Source: Methanomicrobiales archaeon (GTDB lineage Archaea > Halobacteriota > Methanomicrobia > Methanomicrobiales > JACTUA01). Taken from it: a stretch of DNA of 44,647 bases. This document shows, piece by piece, positions 25,974 to 34,500 of this stretch. The DNA is taken from contig JASEFH010000006.1 of NCBI GenBank assembly GCA_030019205.1, positions 86,536 through 131,182 of the forward strand, written 5' to 3'. Every line of letters starts with the position of its first letter. Within the stretch, counting starts at the first letter, position 1. The position numbers and the translations under genes were made by a program. The notes under the pieces were generated by a model. That model saw only the letters and a list, made by a program, of their open reading frames with translations. It ran no database searches and had not been told where the DNA came from.

Positions 25974-26369
25974 GCTACGATAGGGTTTGCCAGGGGATCT
26001 AGGAGAGATCGGTTTAACGGGTACCCCCGATGCCGGTGAATACCCGCTGGGCAATCGGGACGAACTGAACGGACTATCCGCCAATCTGCGATATGATGCG
26101 CTATTGCGCAACCTCAACAAGGTGACGAACAGCTCAAACGAACAGCCCGGAATGAGAACCCAATGAAAGGTCTGGTTCATATCTCGGTGGTGAAGGCACT
26201 GGGATGAGGGCTGTCAAAGGGTGGGGAACAAAGGCGCATCGTACGGGATAGGAGATATCTGAATCGAAGGTGGTGGAAGAAACGGAACAACGCTTCTTCG
26301 CTTTCAAAGTCAGGTGATATATGGCCATGCAACATTCCTCTGATCATGACAAACCAAATTTTTTTTAAA

Positions 26370-27177
26370 TCCCCCTGTTCAGGTAACAGGCCACCCCCCG
26401 CACGATGATCTCCTTCACCGGGTTCCGGTATTTCCTCGACCGCACGTTCTCTCCGAATCCTCGTTTCAGGACGGGGAAGGTGGTCTCCACCAGGGTCCTC
26501 CGGAGGGGGATATTCTCATCGAAGGATCGGGCGAGTTCCCGGCGGTACCTTCCCCCGATCCGTCTCCTCTTCCGGTTTCGGACGGGAATGACGGAACGAG
26601 CTCCCAGCTAATCCCGGATCTGCCGGTGGAGACTCTCGGCATCGGACCCCCTGTCCAGGACATACGTCTCCGACCTCCGGATACGGTGACATCGCCGCAG
26701 GAGGGGCCGGGCATGGACGACATCATGACGAAATTCTGGGAGATCCGGACTCCGGTGATCACCGGTTTTTGGGTATCCCCCGCCCGAGAGGTTTTGAGAC
26801 AGCTCCGCCAGGTCGGCCCGGTCCTCCAAGTGTACTTTCTAAGAAGGATATCGAGAGATCCTGAACGTATCCTCGGTAGGAATTTCTGCAGGGTTGTGAA
26901 GCGAGGCAATTGATCCAGTTCCAGTAGTTCGGTAATCCCGGCCATCATCTCCCGGAGATCGACGATACTCCGGTAGTCCATCCTCAGGACATCTCTGAAC
27001 AGGATCATGGCCAGATGCTGGTGCTGGGTACAGGTTCTTTTGGAATATGTACAGGAATACAAAGGACTCCGGGAACTCCGGACCTCCGATAGAAGGGTCT
27101 CCCGTAATCTGATAAACTTGTTCTACGACCTTAGTCCCGGCTCCTTGTCTGTTATCGGCATATAATGACAGGGGGGC
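26370..27177 (-). mobile_element. Decayed IS5/IS4-type insertion sequence
   Basis: The minus strand carries a broken DDE transposase. From about 27127 it reads NKFIRLRETLLSEVRSSRSP, YSKRTCTQHQHLAMILFRDV and LPRFTTLQKFLPRI; in another frame SETYVLDRGSDAESLHRQIR (second catalytic Asp); and in a third frame, near 26400-26600, conserved C-terminal pieces (LVETTFPVLKRGFGEN). At least two frameshifts separate them. Possible ends share CCCCCTGT (about 26375) and its complement ACAGGGGGG (about 27165), giving an element near 0.8 kb. No intact copy is in the window. Confidence 0.78.
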
Positions 27178-27342
27178 GGCGTATCTTAGCTATTGTGGTT
27201 GAACCTGAGTAAAATGGGGTTATTGAGGATTTCTACAAGGCCTCTTCCTGCCATTGCTACTATACAGTGCCGTACTGGGGGGCAATCCCAACGATATCTC
27301 CATCAGGCCGACACGCACTTCGGGAGCAACTCCCCGGTACGG

Positions 27343-28002
27343 CTACAGCAGCCCCCGCTCCTTCATGCTCAGGTGGCCGTTTTTCGAGACGATGATGTGG
27401 TCCAGCACCCGGATCCCGAGGAGGCTGCCGCACTCCACGAGCTGGCGGGTGATGGCGATATCCTGGCTGCTCGCCTCCAGGGACCCCGAGGGGTGGTTGT
27501 GGATGAGGATGACGGATGCGGCCCGGTCCGTGATCGCGTCGGCGAAGACCTCGCGGGGGTGCACCAGACTGTGGTTCAGGAGACCGACGGTCACCGTGCG
27601 CTTCTGGATCATCTCCCCCGCTCCGTTCAGCGTGATCGTGACGAAGTGCTCCTGCTTCTTCGCCGGGAGGTCCGCCACGAGGGGCGGAACGTCCTCCGGT
27701 GTCGAGATCTTCACCGCATCCTTGATCAGGTATCGCCGCGACAGTTCGATCGCCGCAGCGATCTGCGATGCTTTTGCCGAGCCGACGCCCTCGATCTTCC
27801 TGAGATCCTCGTACAGCCCGGCATCCAGGCCATTTGCCAGCCTTCTCTGGATCTCTCTCGCGATCTCGAAGACGCCTCTCTTCCTCGTCCCGCTGCCGAT
27901 GATGATCGCCACGAGTTCCATGTCCGAGAGCGCCGCCGCGCCCTTGGCGGCAAGCTTCTCCCGAGGTCGGTCGTGCCGGGGTATCTCCCTCATCCTCTTC
28001 AT
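27343..28002 (-). CDS. radC: RadC/JAB-domain protein
   Basis: 219 residues. An N-terminal helix-hairpin-helix region (LRKIEGVGSAKASQIAAAIE) is followed by the MPN/JAB domain with the JAMM-like motif ILIHNHPSGSLEASSQDI and an upstream catalytic-type Glu in LFRKE-like position (EHFVTITLNGAGEMI). RadC is named for DNA repair, but its biochemical function is unsettled. It is common in bacteria and patchy in archaea. ATG 28002 has GGAGG with good spacing. It lies beside an IS remnant and diverges from rubrerythrin. Confidence 0.93.
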   Translation of the reverse strand: MKRMREIPRHDRPREKLAAKGAAALSDMELVAIIIGSGTRKRGVFEIAREIQRRLANGLDAGLYEDLRKIEGVGSAKASQIAAAIELSRRYLIKDAVKISTPEDVPPLVADLPAKKQEHFVTITLNGAGEMIQKRTVTVGLLNHSLVHPREVFADAITDRAASVILIHNHPSGSLEASSQDIAITRQLVECGSLLGIRVLDHIIVSKNGHLSMKERGLL

Positions 28003-28073
28003 CGGGATCCCTCCGGGCGGCGCTCTCGGCCCCCTTCCGGCAGCACGCGAACACTGCCGCTCGGGGGGAGACG

Positions 28074-28091
28074 CGGGATCCCGGGATCCCG
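28074..28091. repeat. 18-bp perfect palindrome upstream of radC
   Basis: CGGGATCCCGGGATCCCG equals its own reverse complement and sits in the divergent region between radC and rubrerythrin. It may be an operator or a chance GC-rich palindrome. Confidence 0.5.
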
Positions 28092-28358
28092 TCTGCCGGA
28101 AGGCGAACGTCCGGGATCCGGTGACCCATGACGCCGGGAAATGAGTTTCGCGGGGGGAGGAACAGCCATGCAGGAGAGCATCTGTTCATGGACCCGTAAA
28201 TTTCTTTTTAAAATCCACGGAGGGGTTCAGCAGCCGATCGGCCTGCCGTGAAGGCGATTCCGGGGAGTCTCTGCCGCCCTGGCAGGAGCCGGCGCAGTTC
28301 GCCCCTTCCTGGCGAACGGAGAGCGTCTTCTCCGCATCCGGTTGCCCGACCAGCGCCA

Positions 28359-28366
28359 TTTAATAG
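28359..28366 (+). promoter_or_regulatory. Rubrerythrin TATA box
   Basis: TTTAATAG is centred 26 bases upstream of ATG 28389, and there is no convincing Shine-Dalgarno sequence. A leaderless transcript starting at the ATG is predicted. Confidence 0.5.
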
Positions 28367-28388
28367 GTGCCCGTGCATTGGATCGTGT

Positions 28389-28889
28389 ATGCCAACGAAA
28401 GAGAACGCACTCGCCGCCCTTGAGGGCGAAGCAAAAGCGAACCGGAAGTACGGCGCCTTCTCGGAGAAGGCCGCGGAAGAGGGCTACAAGATGATCGCCC
28501 GCCTCTTCAAGGCCGCCTCGGAGGCCGAGGCGATCCACGCCAGGCGGCTGATGAAGGTGCTCGGCGCGATCGGCACGACGGAGGAGAACCTGGCATCCGG
28601 CATCGGGGGGGAGACCTACGAGTATACCGAGATGTATCCGGGCTTCCTCAAGGAAGCCCAGGCGGAGGGGATCAAAGACGCCGAGACCGCCTTCTATTAC
28701 GCCCTGCGAGCCGAGCAGGTGCACGCGAATCTCTACAGGGCAGCCCTGGAAGCCGTTCGGAACGGGAAGGATCTCTCCGCAGGCAAGGTGTTCCTCTGTC
28801 CTGTCTGCGGGAATATAGAGATCGGCGAGGCGCCGTCGCGCTGCCCCATCTGCAGCGTGCCCGGCCATATGTGGCGCGTCGTCGAGTGA
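28389..28889 (+). CDS. rbr: Rubrerythrin
   Basis: 166 residues. The N-terminal four-helix diiron domain has ALEGEAKANRKYGAFSEKA and ASEAEAIHARRLMKVLG, with the usual Glu and His ligands, and YYALRAEQVHANLYRAALEA later. The C-terminal rubredoxin-like domain has CPVCGNIE and CPICSVPGHMW. Rubrerythrin reduces hydrogen peroxide to water in anaerobes. Longer frames upstream have no conserved sequence, so ATG 28389 is chosen. It complements the peroxiredoxin cluster and may take electrons from the flavoproteins or Grx-TrxR proteins. Confidence 0.95.
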   Translation: MPTKENALAALEGEAKANRKYGAFSEKAAEEGYKMIARLFKAASEAEAIHARRLMKVLGAIGTTEENLASGIGGETYEYTEMYPGFLKEAQAEGIKDAETAFYYALRAEQVHANLYRAALEAVRNGKDLSAGKVFLCPVCGNIEIGEAPSRCPICSVPGHMWRVVE

Positions 28890-29848
28890 GCACCCGAATA
28901 CAGAGGATATTCCGTCTTTTTTCCGGGATTCTGCAGAATGGGCTCTGTCGCATAGTAAGGGCAGAGTATGCCCCTGTACGGCCGGCATATTCGCAGGCGG
29001 GCCTGCCCCCTCCTGCGACAGCCCGGATCGGAAGAGAACTCATTCGGGCGTATCGCACGATTCCCCCTGCCATGCGACGGCCCCGGCCGGGAGGGGAGGC
29101 CGGCTCCGATTCCCCTGCTCCCATCGGCGGCCAGATCAAGGGCGCATGCGGGAATGCAACCTCTTTGCCGGGCCGCTGCGATGCGGGACGGGCGTCTCTC
29201 CCGCACAGACCCCATCGCACCAGGGGGCACCCGCGGTCCACCCGTGCGATGCTCTCCCGGGACGGGAGATCGGGATACCGCCCCAGGTCCGATATGGTTT
29301 GCTCCGGCATGCCGAACGCAGCCGTTCCCATCGATCCGGGAGAAGGCGATTCGATTCGAGTGCGGGCCGATTGCCCCGCCCTCTCCCGCCCCTCGCCGGG
29401 GATCGCCCGCGGCCCGTTTGTCCGCCCGGGGAGGGCATTCCTCCCGTCACTCCGCGGGGGACGGCGCCGGGCGCCCAGGACCGGCGGGGCTGTTCCCCGC
29501 CAGAACACGGGCCTTTGCAGCATCGGGCGGAGATGCCCCGGGCATTATCCGCAGGGTTGCCGACGCAGTTCGGCAGGAGGGCGTCATGGGCAGACGGAGC
29601 CGGGTGCGATCGCACCGCCCGCCAGGAGAAACACGGCTTCAGGATCCGGGTTCCACGGTTCTGCCAGCGCAAAGGGGGGATGTCGCGACCGCTCTACCCC
29701 CGGCCGCCACGCCTGCAATTTCCCTCGATCCCGACGCCCGGGGCTGGAACGCTCCGCCCCGTCCGCACCCGTCGGGGCCCGGGAGGCCCTTCGGGCGCGG
29801 AGCGAGGAGGGCATTACTTTTATTACTCTTTTCGTACAGGAGAACAGC
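28890..29848. other. GC-rich spacer of about 960 bases without recognised gene
   Basis: Open frames cross it on both strands because of high GC content, but their translations are compositionally biased (Arg, Pro, Gly) and resemble no family. The last 40 bases hold a probable promoter (TTACTTTTATTACTC, about 29814-29828) and the AGGAG ribosome-binding site (29838-29842) of the Grx-TrxR gene. An undetected RNA gene cannot be excluded. Confidence 0.5.
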
Positions 29849-31066
29849 ATGCCAGAGATCCGGGTGTACACGACGAAGAACTGCCCCTACTGCCGCATGG
29901 TGAAGGCGTTCCTCGATAAATACGGCATCGCGTACCGGGACATCGACGTCGGCGAGGATCGGGAGGCGGCCCGGGAGATGGTGCGGCTCACCGGGCAGTA
30001 CAGCGTGCCCGTCACGGTGGTCGGGGATCAGGCGGTCATCGGGTTCGACGCGAAGAGGCTGAACGAGCTCCTGGGGACCCGCCCTCCGGAGGGTGTATTC
30101 GACGTGATGATCCTGGGGGGAGGACCGGCCGGACTCACGGCCGCCGTCTACGCAGGGCGGGAACTCCTGGAGTCGATCCTGATCTCGGAGAACATGGGAG
30201 GGCAGGTGGCCGAGAGCTGGGGAATCGAGAACTACATGGGATTCCAGCCGATATCCGGGGAGGCCCTGATGAAGAAGTTCGAGGAGCAGGCCCGCGCCCT
30301 TCCGTCCATCCACATCCAGCTGGACGTCGTGGACTCTATCAGCATGGAGGATGGGATCTTTGCCGCCCATACCGTCTCCGGCCGCACCTACCGCGCCCGC
30401 AGCCTGATCATCGCCACGGGGAAGAGACCCCGCTGGCTGGGCCTGGAAGGCGAAAAGAAGTACATCGGCCACGGGTTATCGGTATGCCCCACCTGCGACG
30501 CCCCGCTCTTCCATGGCAGGGATGTGGCGGTGGCCGGAAGCGGGTGCGGAGCGGTCATCAGCGCCATCGAGCTGTCCCGGACCGCACGCTCGGTCCATCT
30601 CGTCGCCCGAAATAGGATCCACGCGGAGAAGGTGTACCTGGAGACTCTGAAGCAGAAGAATGTCGCCCTGCATCAGAACTTCGAGATCGCCGCTCTTCAC
30701 GGGGACGAGTACCTCAGCGGGATCACGATACGGAACCCCGCCTCCGGCGAGGAGCGCAGGCTCGATGTCGAAGGCCTGTTCGTCTCGATCGGCTACGAGC
30801 CGAATACCGCGTTCGTCCACAGCCTCGTGGAGCTGAACGAGAGGGGAGAGATTGTCGTGGACTGCGACATGAAGACCAGCCGGGAGGGGGTGTTCGCCGC
30901 GGGGGACGTGACGAACTCCCGCAACAAGCAGATCGTCATCGCCGTCGGGGAGGGGGCGAAAGCCGCGCTATCCGCACGCGACTACCTGATGAAGGGCAGA
31001 GGGCTGCCGGACGAGGAGGCGATCCTGTCCGCATGCGGACCTTCCGCGGCGGAGAGGCCAGGATGA
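29849..31066 (+). CDS. Glutaredoxin-thioredoxin reductase fusion 1 (divergent)
   Basis: 405 residues. Residues 1-75 form a glutaredoxin-like domain with CPYC at C12/C15 and a cis-Pro QYSVPVTVV. Residues about 85-385 form a thioredoxin reductase-type flavoprotein: FAD motif ILGGGPAGLTAAVYAG, redox centre CPTCDAPLF at C213/C216, and GVFAAGDVTN. The nucleotide-binding motif that reads GGGNSA in the neighbour is GSGCGA here, and the HRRxxxR NADPH signature is absent. The fusion could pass electrons from the flavin domain to its own Grx domain and then to peroxiredoxin or ribonucleotide reductase. ATG 29849 is preceded by AGGAG. A C-terminal extension of about 20 residues is unique to this copy. 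Confidence 0.9.
   Translation: MPEIRVYTTKNCPYCRMVKAFLDKYGIAYRDIDVGEDREAAREMVRLTGQYSVPVTVVGDQAVIGFDAKRLNELLGTRPPEGVFDVMILGGGPAGLTAAVYAGRELLESILISENMGGQVAESWGIENYMGFQPISGEALMKKFEEQARALPSIHIQLDVVDSISMEDGIFAAHTVSGRTYRARSLIIATGKRPRWLGLEGEKKYIGHGLSVCPTCDAPLFHGRDVAVAGSGCGAVISAIELSRTARSVHLVARNRIHAEKVYLETLKQKNVALHQNFEIAALHGDEYLSGITIRNPASGEERRLDVEGLFVSIGYEPNTAFVHSLVELNERGEIVVDCDMKTSREGVFAAGDVTNSRNKQIVIAVGEGAKAALSARDYLMKGRGLPDEEAILSACGPSAAERPG
29871..30050 (+). repeat. Near-identical glutaredoxin-domain repeat, copy 1
   Basis: This 180-base block matches 31167-31346 with only three mismatches by direct comparison. Sequence on both sides, inside the same genes, diverges sharply, so the identity covers just the glutaredoxin domain. 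Confidence 0.9.
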
Positions 31067-31144
31067 TTGCGGATTTACGGCGAATTTCACGATCGGACTC
31101 CTTCAACACCTTTATTAGCCCACTCCGACAACTGTTGCAGTAGC

Positions 31145-32299
31145 ATGCCGGGCGTCAGGATATACTCGACGAAGAACTGCCCCTACTGCCGCATGGTGAA
31201 GGCGTTCCTCGATAAATACGGCATCGCGTACCGGGACGTCGACGTCGGCGAGGATCGGGAGGCGGCCCGGGAGATGGTGCGGCTCACCGGGCAGTACAGC
31301 GTGCCCGTCACGGTGGTCGGGGACCAGGCGATCATCGGGTTCGACGTGGCACGACTGAATGCGATCTTCGGAACCGTGCGGACCGATGCGGTGTACGACG
31401 TGATGATCCTGGGAGCGGGTCCGGCCGGGCTGACCGCCGCCGTCTACGCTGCCCGGAAAATGATCAGGACCGTCGTCATCGCGGAGAATATCGGCGGCCA
31501 GGCGCTCGAGAGCTGGACCATCGAGAACTACATGGGCTACCGGATCGTCAGCGGCGAGGACCTGATGAAGAAGTTCGAGGAGCAGGCGCGCCAACTGCAC
31601 ATCCACATCGAGCTGGATCGGGTCATCGCCCTGAACGAGGAGAACGGGCTCTTCGCTGCCGCCACCGCCTCGGGCCAGACGTTCCGCGCCCGCAGCGTCA
31701 TCGTCGCCACCGGCAGCAAACCCCGCTGGCTGGGCCTCGAAGGCGAGAGGGGGTTCGCCGGCCACGGGCTATCGGTCTGCGCTACGTGCGACGGTCCCCT
31801 CTTCCAGGGGAAGGACGTGGCGGTCGTCGGCGGCGGCAACTCCGCGCTCACCACGGCGCTGGAGATGGCCGATATCGCCCGCTCCGTCCATCTGATCGTG
31901 CGGAACTCGATCCGGGCGGACGAGGTGTACCGGGAGGCGCTGGCGCAGAAGAGCAACGTCGCCGTTCACCTCGACGCCGAGGTCTCGAAGCTGAAAGGCG
32001 AGCGGTTCCTCAGCGGGATCACGATCCGGGACCGCTCCAGCGGAAAAGAGAGCGATCTGGATGTGGAGGGGCTCTTTATCGAGATCGGGCACGAGCCGAA
32101 CACCGAGTTCCTCGGGGGTCTTGTGGAGCTGAATGGCAACAACGAGATCGTGATCGACGCCAACAACCATACCAGCGCTGCGGGGATCTTCGCCGCGGGG
32201 GACGTGACGAACATCCAGTACAAACAGATCATCATCGCCGCCGGCGAGGGGGCGAAGGCGGCGCTCTCGGCCCATGCATACCTTCTGAAGAAGCAATAA
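31145..32299 (+). CDS. Glutaredoxin-thioredoxin reductase fusion 2 (canonical)
   Basis: 384 residues with the same architecture as the gene upstream. Grx CPYC is at residues 12-15. The TrxR-like part keeps ILGAGPAGLTAAVYAA, the classical redox centre CATCDGPLF at C212/C215, VVGGGNSALTTALEMA, and GIFAAGDVTN. The NADPH-specific HRRxxxR is replaced by IVRNSIRADEVYR, so NADPH may not be the donor; methanogen reductases of this family that use F420H2 or ferredoxin are known. A TTTATTAG TATA box lies about 31111-31118 and no ribosome-binding site is seen, so the message is leaderless or nearly so. The gap from gene 1 is 78 bases, with its own promoter. Confidence 0.93.
   Translation: MPGVRIYSTKNCPYCRMVKAFLDKYGIAYRDVDVGEDREAAREMVRLTGQYSVPVTVVGDQAIIGFDVARLNAIFGTVRTDAVYDVMILGAGPAGLTAAVYAARKMIRTVVIAENIGGQALESWTIENYMGYRIVSGEDLMKKFEEQARQLHIHIELDRVIALNEENGLFAAATASGQTFRARSVIVATGSKPRWLGLEGERGFAGHGLSVCATCDGPLFQGKDVAVVGGGNSALTTALEMADIARSVHLIVRNSIRADEVYREALAQKSNVAVHLDAEVSKLKGERFLSGITIRDRSSGKESDLDVEGLFIEIGHEPNTEFLGGLVELNGNNEIVIDANNHTSAAGIFAAGDVTNIQYKQIIIAAGEGAKAALSAHAYLLKKQ
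31167..31346 (+). repeat. Near-identical glutaredoxin-domain repeat, copy 2
   Basis: This is the partner of 29871-30050. The mismatches are one in the codon for residue 32 (Ile/Val), one silent, and one in a Val/Ile codon near the end. The reductase domains that follow are only about 60 percent identical at protein level by eye. Confidence 0.9.
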
Positions 32300-33004
32300 T
32301 TTCAATGTTCGGCAGAGTGCGCGAGGGGCCTTGGATCGTCGAAAAAAGGGTTCCTGTTATAGGGTATCATGGGGCAAAAATTCCCTGGTCAGGAGCTTTG
32401 TTTTGGAAAACGCGTCTGGATTACAGGGCATCACAAGATCATTTTTCTAATGACCCATCGGCAATTCGGAGAATCGGCCCCTCACCCATCCTATCCAGGC
32501 CCTATCACACCAATGGGGGGGGAGAGGGTTTGTAAGGGGGAGGGGGGTGCGCCCCCCCCCCAATTGCCCCCACCCCTGCATGCGATACCCTCCAAGGGAG
32601 GTGGATCTGAGAGATTCTTTACCATGCCCCTATTTACCTTGCCCCTACCCCGCGTGCGACAGGGGCTGTTCGGGAACCGAACAGCGATTCGCCATCACTT
32701 ACCTCAGGAGAAGGGAAATGGTTTGACCGGGTTCGGACACACAGAACACCTATCCAATTTTCGATAGCTCTTTGCATACCCTCCCATTAAAGGGGGAGTG
32801 GCCTGAGTCCCCTTTACCATGAAGGACAGAGGATGGTCTACGGGCCGTGTCGTGACCGTGTACCTTCGTATGCTCGGGATTCCCAGGATCCCGATTCACG
32901 AGAATGCCAACAGATAGGGATTCATACTTCATCCCCGCCCACGAGGTTCGAATGCCAATGGAATGCATACCATCATTTTTCTGTTGGTGTACCACAGTCT
33001 GCCG
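32300..33004. other. Gene-free spacer at the left edge of the AT-rich island
   Basis: No convincing gene. It contains the G-run/C-run hairpin copy 2 (32536-32579) and a perfect stem GCTGTTCGG (32665-32673), loop GAA, CCGAACAGC (32677-32685). Base composition shifts from GC-rich to AT-rich across this stretch. Confidence 0.5.
32536..32579. repeat. G-run/C-run hairpin repeat, copy 2
   Basis: GGGGGAGGGGGG-TGCG-CCCCCCCCCC is followed by AATTGCCCCCACCCCTGC. The loop differs from copy 1 (25933-25973) by two substitutions while the stem is kept, and the tail is identical. Confidence 0.7.
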
Positions 33005-33039
33005 ACGTGTAGATGATCTATACAGAAATGTCTTATATT
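33005..33039 (+). promoter_or_regulatory. Dyad operator plus TATA box, copy A
   Basis: ACG, then TGTAGA (33008-33013)-TGATC-TATACA (33019-33024), with one G-T wobble position in the dyad, then GAAATGTC and the TATA box TTATATT (33033-33039). Transcription is expected to start near 33,060, about 130 bases before ATG 33195. Three related copies lie at 42187, 44545 and, on the minus strand, 40980. Confidence 0.75.
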
Positions 33040-33060
33040 GTGAAGGAAAAGGTTTCAGTG

Positions 33061-33194
33061 TAGCACGGGGTTCACAGTATCTTAGCCGGATAGGAGAACC
33101 CCGCTGCTGCCCGTAGGCATGACTATGTGCGCTGTTCACTCGTATAAGCGTTGCGTCGTGCCTCCATAAGAAAATCAGAATGGAGGTATTTAAT
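33061..33194 (+). ncRNA. Candidate structured 5' leader (possible riboswitch-like element), copy A
   Basis: Predicted stems are: P1 GGGGTTC (33067-33073) with GAACCCC (33096-33102); P2 AGGCATGA (33115-33122) with TCGTGCCT (33156-33163, one G-U pair); and P3, inside P2, CGCT with AGCG. An alternative stem pairs CCTCCAT (33161-33167) with ATGGAGG (33180-33186), which would bury the ribosome-binding site. P2 and the alternative share bases 33161-33163, so they exclude each other. A 30-base block (33093-33122) is identical to 42275-42304. The ligand or signal, if any, is unknown. Confidence 0.65.
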
Positions 33195-34151
33195 ATGAGC
33201 TCAATGAAAAATGGAGTCATCCTTCTTGCATTATTGCTTGCGCTAATGGCAATGGTGCCATTAGTGGTTGCACAGGAAGGTGGCGTGGAGAACAGTTCTC
33301 AGAACGATTCGAATTCGCAATACAGTTCATGTTGCAGTCCCTCGAACAGCAGTATAATCAGTTACCAGTTCCATTCTGGGAGTAGCAACTTACTGGATGA
33401 ATTCGGTATAAAGATCCAAGAAAAATCTGAAAATATGCCTCCTTTGAAGACGTACAGCGAATGTCCCGATCTCATTGATAGGATCATGAATGAAGTGAAA
33501 ATAACAGATGAGATTGATGCTGTTGTAGGTCTTTACGACTTCAAGGATCATCAAATTCTTCTTATCACCCAAGGGAATACTGTACTCGAAGTAACTTGGG
33601 ATGGAGAAAATGTGAACACATCTATAGTGATCCCCCAACTATTAGGTGAAAAAAGAGTATCATATAGTCCTAAAAAATTAATGCTTGAGGGACAGAATAT
33701 TGAAGAGTATTTCCTATATAGTGAGACACATACTCAATTATATTCGATTCCCATAGTATCCCCTGATTCTTCTAATATCCTAGCAGATACGTATTTAATG
33801 AAAGTAAGCCGTACTGATGAATTTAGAAATCTTCTTCAGCAGACAATCGCCAGCCTACATACAGAGGGCTGGTTCTATGTTAATTACGGCATCAGCATAA
33901 CTTCGATAGACAATCATAGTTATTGGTGGATTAATCCAGGATTTCCTGGTTGGACTAAATGCGAATACAGCACCGAAAATGTTGGAGTAGGAACAACATC
34001 GGGTCAACATAGAACTCATTTCAAATTTGGATGTATCTTTGATCGGTGTCAGATGGATATGTGGGTTAGCTGTGATGCATGGCTGAATACTGACAATGGC
34101 GGATCATCAAACCGCTGGGTCTCACTCTATCCAGATGGATGTTCAGGTTAG
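33195..34151 (+). CDS. Secreted protein of unknown function
   Basis: 318 residues. A Sec signal peptide (MSSMKNGVILLALLLALMAM, cleavage probably after VVA) is followed by an Asn/Ser-rich stretch and a mixed alpha/beta domain. The C-terminal part is Trp- and Cys-rich (WWINPGFPGWTKCEY, then FGCIFDRCQMDMWVSCDAW), with about six cysteines that may form disulfides outside the cell. No family is recognised. ATG 33195 has GGAGG eight bases upstream and sits at the end of the structured leader. Codon use is AT-rich, unlike the first 32 kb, which suggests transfer or accessory status. Confidence 0.8.
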   Translation: MSSMKNGVILLALLLALMAMVPLVVAQEGGVENSSQNDSNSQYSSCCSPSNSSIISYQFHSGSSNLLDEFGIKIQEKSENMPPLKTYSECPDLIDRIMNEVKITDEIDAVVGLYDFKDHQILLITQGNTVLEVTWDGENVNTSIVIPQLLGEKRVSYSPKKLMLEGQNIEEYFLYSETHTQLYSIPIVSPDSSNILADTYLMKVSRTDEFRNLLQQTIASLHTEGWFYVNYGISITSIDNHSYWWINPGFPGWTKCEYSTENVGVGTTSGQHRTHFKFGCIFDRCQMDMWVSCDAWLNTDNGGSSNRWVSLYPDGCSG

Positions 34152-34186
34152 GAAGATATAAAAAATTTTTAAGGAGAGTAGTAATT

Positions 34187-34348
34187 ATGGAACGCAATCG
34201 TCTGATCCTTTTAATGCTCCTTGGTGCAATAATAGTAATTGTCGGAGCGATCACTTATCAGTGGTTGTTAATGCTTATTGCCATTTCCTTTATCGCACTA
34301 ATTATCATCGTATCTGGTATCAAACATTGGTTTGAATCTCGTTCATGA
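34187..34348 (+). CDS. Small two-TM membrane protein (53 aa)
   Basis: MERNRLILLMLLGAIIVIVG and a second hydrophobic segment (WLLMLIAISFIALIIIVSG) are followed by a short tail KHWFESRS. AGGAG lies 9 bases upstream of ATG 34187. It follows the secreted-protein gene by 35 bases and may be cotranscribed from the same leader-containing promoter. Function is unknown. Confidence 0.6.
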   Translation: MERNRLILLMLLGAIIVIVGAITYQWLLMLIAISFIALIIIVSGIKHWFESRS

Positions 34349-34500
34349 GAGAACACATCAGAATGATAAACGCATTCCAACCGGTATTACAACGATGAAT
34401 ACGTCCGTTGAATCCATCATAGAGGTCTCGAAAATTTAAATATCGGAGTCATTCCAAAATTCCCAGATCATTCGGGCACAGACGAGATGTATGAGTTCTA

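Noticed and set aside
26000-26400. CRISPR-like or tandem repeats in the spacer before the IS remnant
   Set aside because: No regularly spaced direct repeats are present; no CRISPR array was found anywhere in the window.
32941-32955. Possible tRNA T-arm (GAGGTTCGAATGCC)
   Set aside because: No matching acceptor stem, anticodon arm or D arm can be found around it.
33061-33194. Leader as a cobalamin or fluoride riboswitch
   Set aside because: A GAACCCCGCTGCTGCCC stretch faintly recalls the cobalamin core, but the GCCACTG and B12-box elements are missing and the element is too short; the fluoride core does not fit either.
32750-33220. 156-codon minus-strand open frame antisense to leader copy A
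   Set aside because: It runs through the dyad, leader stems and ribosome-binding site of the plus-strand gene and has no recognisable protein features.
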